Below, one piece after another: positions 1 to 5,711 of a stretch of DNA of 9,302 bases. Numbering within the stretch: the first letter of the stretch is position 1; every line of letters starts with the position of its first letter. Both the position numbers and the translations under genes were made by a program. Source of the stretch: an uncultured Ruminococcus sp. (lineage in GTDB: Bacteria > Bacillota > Clostridia > Oscillospirales > Acutalibacteraceae); NCBI GenBank assembly GCA_902773065.1, contig CACYDD010000216.1:1-9302 (forward strand), given 5' to 3'. The notes beneath the pieces were generated by a model. It was not told where the DNA came from. It ran no database searches and worked only from the letters and a program-made list of their open reading frames with translations.

Positions 1-6
1 GAAAAA

Positions 7-13
7 AGGGGGA
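7..13 (+). promoter_or_regulatory. Ribosome binding site deciding a TTG start
   Basis: AGGGGGA lies eight bases upstream of the TTG at position 22. The ATG at 18 opens only a ten-codon frame, and the TTG frame has stop codons at 16-18 and 19-21, so the TTG is the only start that gives the full tail protein. Confidence 0.7.
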
Positions 14-21
14 TTTGATGA

Positions 22-711
22 TTGTATCATTCTATAACATTCGGGAATAAAAATACATGGGATGACTGGCATCTTGTGCCTTCTTCCCGTCCGGTTTTCA
101 ATCCTCCTGCCCTGAAACAGAAAACACTGGAAATTCCGGGAGGAGACGGTTTCATTGACCTGAGTGAATCTCTGACCGGATATCCTGTTTATGAAAATCG
201 GGAGGGCTCTTTGGAATTCATTGTTATGAATGATTACTGGGAGTGGCAGGAAGCCTATTCCACCATAATGGATTATATTCACGGTCGGAAAATGAAAGCT
301 GTTCTGGAAGATGACCCGAATTATTATTACGAAGGCAGGTTTACGGTCAACGAATGGCGGTCAGAAGAGAAATATTCTACCATCACGATTGATTACAGTC
401 TTGCTCCGTATAAAACCAAAATCGAAGAGTCCTCCAACACCATTCAGATGACCACATCACTACAGGCATTCGGACTTTCCAATTATTTTTACGGACATGC
501 TCCTGTTTGCCCGACATTTGTCATTAATGCAAGTGCAGGAGCAACAATACGGTTTATCAATAATACTTTGGGAATTGATTTGACAAAAACAGTTTCGGGC
601 GGAACAGTTCAGATACCTGAATTTGTATGTTACGGAGATTCTGTCTTGATAAATCTGACAGGCAAAGCAAACGGAACAATGATAATAAAATGTAAGTACA
701 GGAGGTTGTAG
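22..711 (+). CDS. Phage distal tail protein (Dit, siphovirus tail component family)
   Basis: This 229-residue protein is probably the distal tail (Dit) protein, which forms the hexameric ring joining the tail tube to the tip or baseplate in Gram-positive siphoviruses. The N-terminal stretch with 'WDDWHLVPSSRPVFNPP' and then 'EIPGGDGFIDLSESLTGYP' is characteristic of the Sipho_tail/Dit family, followed by 'EGSLEFIVMN' and an extended beta-rich C-terminal half. The length fits a short Dit without an extra carbohydrate-binding insertion. The start is a TTG with a good ribosome binding site. The stop lies two bases before the next gene's start, so the two are co-transcribed. In this phage class the preceding gene is usually the tape measure protein, which would lie outside the window. 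Confidence 0.9.
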   Translation: MYHSITFGNKNTWDDWHLVPSSRPVFNPPALKQKTLEIPGGDGFIDLSESLTGYPVYENREGSLEFIVMNDYWEWQEAYSTIMDYIHGRKMKAVLEDDPNYYYEGRFTVNEWRSEEKYSTITIDYSLAPYKTKIEESSNTIQMTTSLQAFGLSNYFYGHAPVCPTFVINASAGATIRFINNTLGIDLTKTVSGGTVQIPEFVCYGDSVLINLTGKANGTMIIKCKYRRL

Positions 712-713
712 CT

Positions 714-2900
714 ATGTACAGTATATATGCCGATGATATTTGTATATATGACGATACATCGCCGCTCGAAAGTCTGAGAGTGATATCTCCGAATCTTGTG
801 ATGGAGGATAGTGCCGCAGGTTCTCTTGAAATGACGATTCCTCCTACTAATCCCGGTTATGACTATATTGTTCGTATGGACACGGATATTCTGGTAAAGC
901 GGCATAATACCGAAATATGGGCAGGAAGAGTGCTTTCGGAAGATGAGGATTTCTGGAACAATAGAATACTGATCTGTGAAGGGGAGCTTTCCTTTCTGAA
1001 TGATACAACACAACCGCCAAACGAATACCATGACATGACGGTCCGTGGTTTTCTTTCCGCACTGATTGATATTCACAACTCAAAGGTTGCCGCTAACAGA
1101 AAATTCACCGTTGGTGTTGTTACGGTTACCGACCCGAATGATTCTCTGTATCGTTATACAAACTATGAAAAAACGATAGAGTGTATCAATGAGAAATTAA
1201 TTAATCGTCTTGGCGGACACCTCAGAGTAAGAAAGGTAAACGGTGTAAGATATCTGGATTATCTTGCCGATTCCCCTAATACGAACAGTCAGACGATTGA
1301 ATTCGGGAAAAATCTGATGGATTTCACCCGAAACTGGGATATGACAGAGTACGCTACTGTAATTGTTCCTCTTGGTGCAAGACTGGAAGGAGCGGCGAAC
1401 AATGATATTGATGCCTATCTGACGGTGGAGAGTGTTAATGACAGCAGTATTTATGTTCAGTCAACGGAAGCTGTTGAACAGCATGGATGGATTGAAAAAG
1501 TTGTAAACTGGGACGATGTTACAGTTGCATCAAATTTGTTGAGCAAGGCTAAATTATATTTATCAGATACTCAGTTTGATAATATGACGATTGAACTTAG
1601 TGCGTTGGATATGCATTATTACGATGTAAGCTATGAAGCGGTCAACCTTCTTGACAAAATCAAAATCGTATCCCGACCGCATGGTATGGATAGATATTTT
1701 ATGGTGACAAAGTTGGAAATTCCGTTGGACTCTCCCGAAAATACAGCGTTTACGCTTGGCGACAATATCAAAACAAGCCTCACAAGTGTTAATAATGCCA
1801 CCAGTGCAAAGATACTGCAAAATATTGAAAATCTGCCGAAAGCCTCCGCAATTCTGAAAGAAGCAAAAGAAAATGCTACAGCAATTATGAAGATGGCGAC
1901 AAACGGTTACATAACAGTTACGCAGGACGAGAATGGTTCTAATGAGTTATATGTTTCGGATAACATTGATTATAAAAAGGCTACCCGATATTGGCTTCTT
2001 AATATGAATGGATTTGGTTATTCGGGCGATGGCGGAAAAACTTTCGGATTAGCATTGACGATGGATGGTGCGATCGTTGCCGATTATATTACAGTCGGAA
2101 CGCTTAACGGAGAACTGCTGAAAGCCGGGAGCGTAAAAACAGAAGCAATATCGCAGGAATTTAAGACGTCCATATCCAACGATATAGGTACGGCAAAGAC
2201 ACAAATCGAACAGGCATTCAAAGCGGCTGACGGTGCTCTTGAAAGCCGTATCAAGAAAACTTATGCCACAAAGAACGAATTATCAAGCAGTATTACCCAA
2301 ACGATAGAAGATATTACAACGGAAGTTAAGAAAAAAATCGGAGCTTCTGAATTCAGCACTTATCTGAAACAGAATTATAAATCGTTTCTCTTCGGCTTCA
2401 ACGGTGCAAGTAAAACCGTTCAGATCGGCACGGACGGAATCGGACTTTACGATGGCAGTGTATCGACTTCGACTAAGCGGGTATTATTGAACGGAAACGG
2501 ACTCAATATGTGGAAATCCGGTACTAAAATCGGAAAAATCGGAACCAACCATATCAAAAATTACCCGTCATACAAAGGACTGGTATTTGATCTTGATTGG
2601 AATGGTGATTATATAACATGGGCTTATGCGGCGACAAGAAATGCCGAGTGCTACACCAATGCCTTAACACTTGCAAGAGTCGGAGCAGGTCACAGCAAAT
2701 TCGGTTTATACATAGGATGCAGTGTGTATGCCGGAGGAAATACGATAGATTCGGCGAATCTTACCAATGTAAAAACGGAAGGCAAAGCAACTTTTACAGG
2801 GAAAAAGAAAGTAGTCACCAATGTTAAACTGAACGCAAAAGGTGGGCTTGATGTAACATTTACCACATATACGATAAAATCCGGAATGCTTTGTAAATAA
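714..2900 (+). CDS. Phage tail-tip / minor structural protein (Tal or antireceptor type)
   Basis: This is a 728-residue tail-tip protein that follows Dit, the standard place for the tail-associated hub or antireceptor. Residues 1 to about 350 look like the conserved N-terminal hub domain of phage minor structural proteins ('SLEMTIPPTNPGYD' early, 'GHLRVRKVNGVRYLDYL' in the middle, 'KLEIPLDSPENTAFTLGD' near its end). A helical linker covers about 353-395. Residues 426-474 contain the 'W.LN..GFGYS.DGGKTF' and 'ADYITVGTLNG' pattern often seen before the tail-tip coiled coil, which covers about 475-550. The C-terminal 180 residues are beta-rich and probably surface-exposed. I see no clear peptidase or muramidase motif, so lytic activity is not supported. 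AGGAGG at 700-705 is eight bases before the ATG. The protein probably sits at the tail tip and contributes to host attachment. Confidence 0.87.
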   Translation: MYSIYADDICIYDDTSPLESLRVISPNLVMEDSAAGSLEMTIPPTNPGYDYIVRMDTDILVKRHNTEIWAGRVLSEDEDFWNNRILICEGELSFLNDTTQPPNEYHDMTVRGFLSALIDIHNSKVAANRKFTVGVVTVTDPNDSLYRYTNYEKTIECINEKLINRLGGHLRVRKVNGVRYLDYLADSPNTNSQTIEFGKNLMDFTRNWDMTEYATVIVPLGARLEGAANNDIDAYLTVESVNDSSIYVQSTEAVEQHGWIEKVVNWDDVTVASNLLSKAKLYLSDTQFDNMTIELSALDMHYYDVSYEAVNLLDKIKIVSRPHGMDRYFMVTKLEIPLDSPENTAFTLGDNIKTSLTSVNNATSAKILQNIENLPKASAILKEAKENATAIMKMATNGYITVTQDENGSNELYVSDNIDYKKATRYWLLNMNGFGYSGDGGKTFGLALTMDGAIVADYITVGTLNGELLKAGSVKTEAISQEFKTSISNDIGTAKTQIEQAFKAADGALESRIKKTYATKNELSSSITQTIEDITTEVKKKIGASEFSTYLKQNYKSFLFGFNGASKTVQIGTDGIGLYDGSVSTSTKRVLLNGNGLNMWKSGTKIGKIGTNHIKNYPSYKGLVFDLDWNGDYITWAYAATRNAECYTNALTLARVGAGHSKFGLYIGCSVYAGGNTIDSANLTNVKTEGKATFTGKKKVVTNVKLNAKGGLDVTFTTYTIKSGMLCK

Positions 2901-2917
2901 GAAATGGTGGTGATTTT

Positions 2918-3259
2918 ATGCCGGATATTTATTTGAGGGATTCCGGGAACGAAGTTATATCCGATGATTTGAATGAGAGTTTACTGACGGATATTGCAGA
3001 AATCGCAGATGATGATGATGTGGAAGATCTCGTATCGTTAAAACCGGACGAAATAGATGATTTCGATTCTACAGATACGGATGAAGCAGAAAATGAAGAG
3101 GTCGACCTGACCGAAACAGTTTCTGAAATCGTAACGTCTTTCATGTTGGATACATATATCAGGGATTCTGACGGTGAAGCAATACTTGATAATTCCGGCA
3201 ATCGTATACAATCGGAGGTTATAGAAACATATGTCAGCAAAACTCGTGTTCTGTTATAA
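2918..3259 (+). CDS. Acidic phage protein with internal duplication, function unknown
   Basis: This 113-residue protein is very rich in Asp and Glu, with a run of four Asp at 31-34 and an acidic segment covering about 30-65. I do not recognise a family. Residues 3-17 ('DIYLRDSGNEVISDD') are echoed at 78-92 ('DTYIRDSDGEAILDN'), a clear internal duplication that is also visible in the DNA. A third, much weaker echo is 'ETYVSKTR' near the end. There is no signal peptide or membrane segment. A GGTGG-type ribosome binding site at 2906-2913 precedes the ATG. The position between the tail-tip gene and the diversified tail gene suggests a small tail accessory or assembly protein; this is inference from context only. 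Confidence 0.75.
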   Translation: MPDIYLRDSGNEVISDDLNESLLTDIAEIADDDDVEDLVSLKPDEIDDFDSTDTDEAENEEVDLTETVSEIVTSFMLDTYIRDSDGEAILDNSGNRIQSEVIETYVSKTRVLL

Positions 3260-3273
3260 ACCATATATTCAGA

Positions 3274-3280
3274 AAGGGGA
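3274..3280 (+). promoter_or_regulatory. Ribosome binding site deciding a TTG start
   Basis: AAGGGGA stands seven bases before the TTG at 3288. The nearby ATG at 3298 is in another frame, so the TTG is the best start for the 123-residue gene. Confidence 0.65.
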
Positions 3281-3287
3281 ATAACGG

Positions 3288-3659
3288 TTGATCAAACATG
3301 CAAAAAATGCCGAGCTTGAAGAAATACTTTCAAAAATCAAGTCGGCAACAGAAGAAAAAGTTTTATTACCTGTAAATGTAAGCTACAAAATCATAAAAAA
3401 CAGGCTCGCCGTTGAGCAGGCTCTGGAGGCTTACAGACTGACAAGAGATGAAGTCATCAACAAATATTCGGGAGGTCAGGGACACATTTCCGAAAAGGAT
3501 GATCCCGAAGCTTTTGGTAAGGTTTGTACGGAAATCGCAAGCATATCAAAAGAAAGTGTTGATGTTGAAATTGTAACGATTTCTCTTTCCGAACTCGGAG
3601 AAAGAGAACTGCCGCTGAATCTTGTATCAGCTCTTGGATTTATGATTACAGCGGAATAA
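3288..3659 (+). CDS. Small phage protein, unknown function (possibly DUF1617-like)
   Basis: This is a 123-residue soluble protein. Its N-terminal half is helical (about residues 5-65, including 'NRLAVEQALEAYRLTRDEVINKY'), followed by a short linker and then 'VDVEIVTISLSELGERELPLNLVSALGFMI'. That layout of a helical hairpin, a residue count and a hydrophobic C-terminal segment resembles the small DUF1617-type proteins encoded in Firmicutes phage tail modules, but this is a recollection of architecture and not a proven match. It starts with TTG after a good ribosome binding site and ends 27 bases before the diversified tail gene. No membrane segment or catalytic motif is visible. It could be a tail assembly factor. 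Confidence 0.7.
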   Translation: MIKHAKNAELEEILSKIKSATEEKVLLPVNVSYKIIKNRLAVEQALEAYRLTRDEVINKYSGGQGHISEKDDPEAFGKVCTEIASISKESVDVEIVTISLSELGERELPLNLVSALGFMITAE

Positions 3660-3686
3660 AAATTTACTTTATGGAGGAAATTCAAA

Positions 3687-4511
3687 ATGGCTAAACTTAC
3701 AGAATATACAGCGGCGACAAGGTTTGATTCCGGAGACATTCTGATCAAGGATGGTACAAACGGAACAAAGAAAATTACAGCGGCTAATGCGGCTGTTGAA
3801 TTTGCAGGTCTTGTTTCTGCTATCAATCACAGAAATGTGTACAGAGGTAAAAATCTTGGAACAAGTATCACAGCGGCCCAGAAAACTGCTATCAGCAGCG
3901 GAACTTTTGACGACCTTTTCATCGGGGATTACTGGACAATTAATGGTACACGATATGATATTGCAGACATGGATTACTGGTATAACACAGGCGATGATCC
4001 TGCATTTACCAAACCTCACCTTGTTATGATTCCTCACTCACAGCTATATACAGCTAAGATGAACGAAACGAATACGACAGAGGGTGGATATGTAGGTTCT
4101 CAGATGTACACGGAGGGTCTTAGTCAGGCAAAGACTAAAATTGGTACAGATTTCGGAACGATGCTGCTTTCCCATAGAGAGTATCTGGTAAATGGGGTTA
4201 CTGACGGACATCCGAGTGCGGCTGCATGGTATGACAGCAGTGTGGAATTGATGAATGAAATCATGGTATATGGCTGTCCTGTACGTTCACCGTCAGATAA
4301 TGGAAGTGAAATATATACTCTATCCACTGTTGATAAAACACAGCTTGCAATATTTCGACTCAATCCGAAAGATATTAATAACAGACAAGCTATCTGGCTT
4401 AGAGATGTTGTGTCTTCCGCTAGTTTCGCTAATGTGAGCACCAGTGGCAGTGCGGGCGACGCCAGCGCCTCGCGCACTGGTGGTGTTCGTCCGGTTTTCC
4501 CGATAGGCTGA
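3687..4511 (+). CDS. DGR target: diversified tail protein with C-type-lectin-like C-terminus
   Basis: This 274-residue protein is the target of the diversity-generating retroelement. The N-terminus ('DGTNGTKKITAANAA', about residues 22-36) resembles the attachment segment of phage tail fibre proteins. Residues about 80-274 look like a C-type-lectin/formylglycine-enzyme-like fold, ending in 'WLRDVVSSASFANV', the variable patch and the typical 'GGVRPVF' tail. Codons 246, 251-253, 255, 257-260, 263, 265 and 270 differ from the template repeat through changed adenines. The residues now present are mostly small (Ser, Thr, Gly, Ala) plus one Asp, one Arg and one Val. By analogy with the Mtd protein of Bordetella phage BPP-1 it should display the variable residues on a binding face at the tail tip. 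GGAGGA at 3673-3678 is eight bases before the ATG. The receptor or ligand is unknown. Confidence 0.93.
   Translation: MAKLTEYTAATRFDSGDILIKDGTNGTKKITAANAAVEFAGLVSAINHRNVYRGKNLGTSITAAQKTAISSGTFDDLFIGDYWTINGTRYDIADMDYWYNTGDDPAFTKPHLVMIPHSQLYTAKMNETNTTEGGYVGSQMYTEGLSQAKTKIGTDFGTMLLSHREYLVNGVTDGHPSAAAWYDSSVELMNEIMVYGCPVRSPSDNGSEIYTLSTVDKTQLAIFRLNPKDINNRQAIWLRDVVSSASFANVSTSGSAGDASASRTGGVRPVFPIG
4411..4497 (+). repeat. DGR variable repeat (VR)
   Basis: This 87-bp segment aligns without gaps to the template repeat at 5520-5606 (constant offset 1109). Seventeen positions differ. Sixteen of them are adenines in the template (12 A to G, 3 A to C, 1 A to T); the other is T to C at 4427, silent in a Phe codon. 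Eleven of the twelve AAY codons in the template are altered here; codon 249 is still AAT. The last adenine change (4495) lies at the very 3' edge and could instead be a fixed difference in the homing site. The unmutated 3' block 4481-4494 (TGGTGTTCGTCCGG) is the best candidate for the initiation-of-mutagenic-homing sequence. Confidence 0.95.
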
Positions 4512-4522
4512 TAAAAAATCAA

Positions 4523-4537
4523 GGGGCCTCGTGCCCC
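4523..4537 (+). promoter_or_regulatory. GC hairpin downstream of VR, candidate DGR homing cruciform
   Basis: GGGGC and GCCCC form a five-bp, GC-only stem around a five-base loop (CTCGT), 25 bases after the VR and 11 bases after the target's stop codon. No T-run follows the stem (the next bases are GTATAAATAAA), so it is a poor Rho-independent terminator. In phage BPP-1 a hairpin/cruciform just downstream of the VR is needed for efficient target recognition. The same role is inferred here from position. Confidence 0.55.
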
Positions 4538-4562
4538 GTATAAATAAAGGAGATTTTATCTG

Positions 4563-4877
4563 ATGAATAAAAAATATACAATTACGCTGGCTGATGGTAC
4601 TACGATTGACGATCTTGCTCTTAATGGTACTAATTACATATCAAAAAAACCTGTCTCTTCAGATGTTTTCGCTGGTAACTGCTCTCCGATGATGATCAGT
4701 GACGGCGAGAACGAAGAACTTCATGAAAATGCAGAGCTTGTACAAATTGCAAAGTATGACGGAGAGTACTGGATCGCATTCAGAGATGTGTCAAAGCAGG
4801 AGCTCAAAGAAGCAAAAATCCGCTCTGATATTGACTACATTGCAATGATGACAGAAACTGATCTGGAGGAGGTTTAA
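4563..4877 (+). CDS. Small phage tail-module protein, function unknown
   Basis: This 104-residue protein begins 'MNKKYTITLADGTTIDDLALNGTNYISKKP', continues with 'HENAELVQIAKYDGEYWIAF', and has a charged helix followed by 'RSDIDYIAMMTETDLEEV' at the end. I recall similar small proteins immediately upstream of xkdX in Firmicutes phages, but know of no assigned function. The N-terminal 80 residues look like a compact beta-rich domain; there is no signal or membrane segment. AAAGGAG at 4546-4552 precedes the ATG. The stop is three bases before the GTG of xkdX, and the next gene's ribosome binding site lies in its last codons, so the pair is translated together. It lies between DGR target and avd without obvious DGR function. 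Confidence 0.8.
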   Translation: MNKKYTITLADGTTIDDLALNGTNYISKKPVSSDVFAGNCSPMMISDGENEELHENAELVQIAKYDGEYWIAFRDVSKQELKEAKIRSDIDYIAMMTETDLEEV

Positions 4878-4880
4878 ACC

Positions 4881-5021
4881 GTGGTACATAGCAAAAATTT
4901 CGATAAGGTAAAAAAATACTGGGATCAAAGACTTTGGAACGAGGCTCGTGTCCGAAATGCTGTTGCAAAAGAATGGATAACAAAGGATGAGTTCAAGGAA
5001 ATCACTGGTAAGGACTTCTGA
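4881..5021 (+). CDS. xkdX: XkdX family phage protein
   Basis: This 46-residue protein starts with GTG. The sequence 'FDKVKKYWDQRLWNEARVRN' followed by 'AVAKEWITKDEFKEITGKDF' matches the XkdX family, tiny proteins found next to tail-fibre genes of Bacillus PBSX-like and other Firmicutes phages, named after PBSX xkdX. The length is normal for the family. The biochemical role is unknown; a link to tail fibres or baseplate is assumed from context. GGAGGAGGT at 4865-4873 is eight bases before the GTG. The stop codon overlaps the avd start (TGATG), so avd translation is probably coupled to xkdX, tying DGR accessory expression to the late tail operon. Confidence 0.88.
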   Translation: MVHSKNFDKVKKYWDQRLWNEARVRNAVAKEWITKDEFKEITGKDF

Positions 5022-5512
5022 TGAGCGTTCTGGTCAGTAACAGAAAGGAATCAAAATTTGAAGCGATTACCTACTCCGTAGATTTGCATGATATGCTGAT
5101 TGAGCTTATGCAAAGAGGCTTTGGGGTAAAAGATCCGGATCAACTTGTTCGCAGACGCTACGCATATGGAAAAGACAGCAAAGAAGATTTTGCAAAATAC
5201 AGATATCTGATGCAGAATTTCAAAATGAGAATCGATCAGACGGCTTCTTTGCTGACAAATAACATCAGAGCCGCAAACTCGATATATCCTACTTCCATGC
5301 AAGAATATGAACAAAGAAGAGGTTTTCAGAACAGTGCGATAGCAAACTGCGAACAGCTCGTTAAGGAGTTACAAAGAGTCGTAGAAATATTCGAGGTGGA
5401 TATTAATACCTACGGCAGATACATTAAAGCTATTGACCGGGAGATTGGTTTGATAAAGAAATGGCGTCAAAGAGACAACAAGATAAAATCATATTTACAG
5501 GGTAATATCTGA
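5021..5512 (+). CDS. avd: DGR accessory protein Avd (four-helix bundle type)
   Basis: This 163-residue, helix-rich, basic protein lies directly before the template repeat, the expected place for the accessory variability determinant. The opening 'MSVLVSNRKES' and the central 'NNIRAANSIYPTSMQEYEQR' (about residues 80-99) are typical of the Firmicutes DGR-associated four-helix bundle family. In BPP-1, Avd forms a pentamer that binds the reverse transcriptase and the template RNA and is essential for cDNA synthesis. At 163 residues it is longer than BPP-1 Avd (about 128). The extra length includes the charged insertion near 'RRRYAYGKDSKEDF' and the lysine-rich tail. AAGGA at 5010-5014 is six bases upstream of the ATG. 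Its TGA stop is seven bases before the TR and in the TR reading frame. Confidence 0.88.
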   Translation: MSVLVSNRKESKFEAITYSVDLHDMLIELMQRGFGVKDPDQLVRRRYAYGKDSKEDFAKYRYLMQNFKMRIDQTASLLTNNIRAANSIYPTSMQEYEQRRGFQNSAIANCEQLVKELQRVVEIFEVDINTYGRYIKAIDREIGLIKKWRQRDNKIKSYLQGNI

Positions 5513-5519
5513 TCTGCGC

Positions 5520-5606
5520 TGTCTTCCGCTAATTTTGCTAATGTGAACAACAATGGCAATGCGAACAACAACAACGCCTCGAACACTAATGGTGTTCGTC
5601 CGGATT
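5520..5606 (+). repeat. DGR template repeat (TR)
   Basis: This is the invariant donor for the variable repeat at 4411-4497: 87 bp, no gaps, with 26 adenines of which 16 are changed in the VR. In the target's frame it reads through twelve AAC/AAT codons, including a run of four at 5564-5575, and ends '...TNGVRPD'. AAY is the classic DGR choice because randomising two adenines reaches many amino acids but never a stop codon. It lies between avd and the reverse transcriptase on the same strand and is transcribed with them. Confidence 0.95.
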
Positions 5607-5634
5607 CTCTGTTTTACAGATGGGGAAGGAGATA

Positions 5635-5656
5635 TTATCCTTTCCAACAAGGATAA
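5635..5656 (+). promoter_or_regulatory. Perfect 8-bp inverted repeat in TR-RT spacer
   Basis: TTATCCTT (5635-5642) and AAGGATAA (5649-5656) pair perfectly around a six-base loop, TCCAAC. An alternative, overlapping fold pairs GGAAGGA (5624-5630) with TCCTTTCC (5638-5645) with one bulge. The two share bases and are mutually exclusive. No T-run follows, so it is not a terminator. It is a candidate structural element of the DGR RNA. Confidence 0.5.
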
Positions 5657-5711
5657 ATGACAAAGCCGATGCAATTTACTACGGTAACTATTGCTACGAC
5701 GGTGAATATTT

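Larger units (their letters stand above)
5520..5711 (+). ncRNA. DGR template RNA (TR plus spacer up to RT start)
   Basis: In BPP-1 the functional RNA contains the TR and the folded spacer between TR and RT, which binds the RT-Avd complex and primes cDNA synthesis. Here the corresponding segment is the TR plus a 105-base spacer (5607-5711) with visible hairpin potential. The 5' end probably reaches into the end of avd, as in BPP-1, but I cannot place it; the 3' end is set by convention at the RT start codon. Confidence 0.55.

Noticed and set aside
1..18. C-terminal end of an upstream gene
   Set aside because: One frame reads five codons to a TGA at 16-18, too little to support a gene call or identity.
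630..1083. Minus-strand frames of 148 and 78 residues
   Set aside because: They lie antisense within the Dit and tail-tip genes, have no recognisable domains and no start signals.
2929..3264. 111-residue minus-strand frame, serine-rich
   Set aside because: It is the antisense of the GAT/GAA-rich acidic gene; its Ser runs are the complement of Asp codons, and it has no ribosome binding site.
3669..4037. 122-residue minus-strand frame over the target gene
   Set aside because: It is a shadow of the DGR target gene, which has a clear ribosome binding site and a recognised role; the antisense product looks random and cysteine-rich.
4523..4537. Hairpin after the target gene as a Rho-independent terminator
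   Set aside because: There is no T-run after the stem, and the operon continues with a good ribosome binding site; a homing element fits better.
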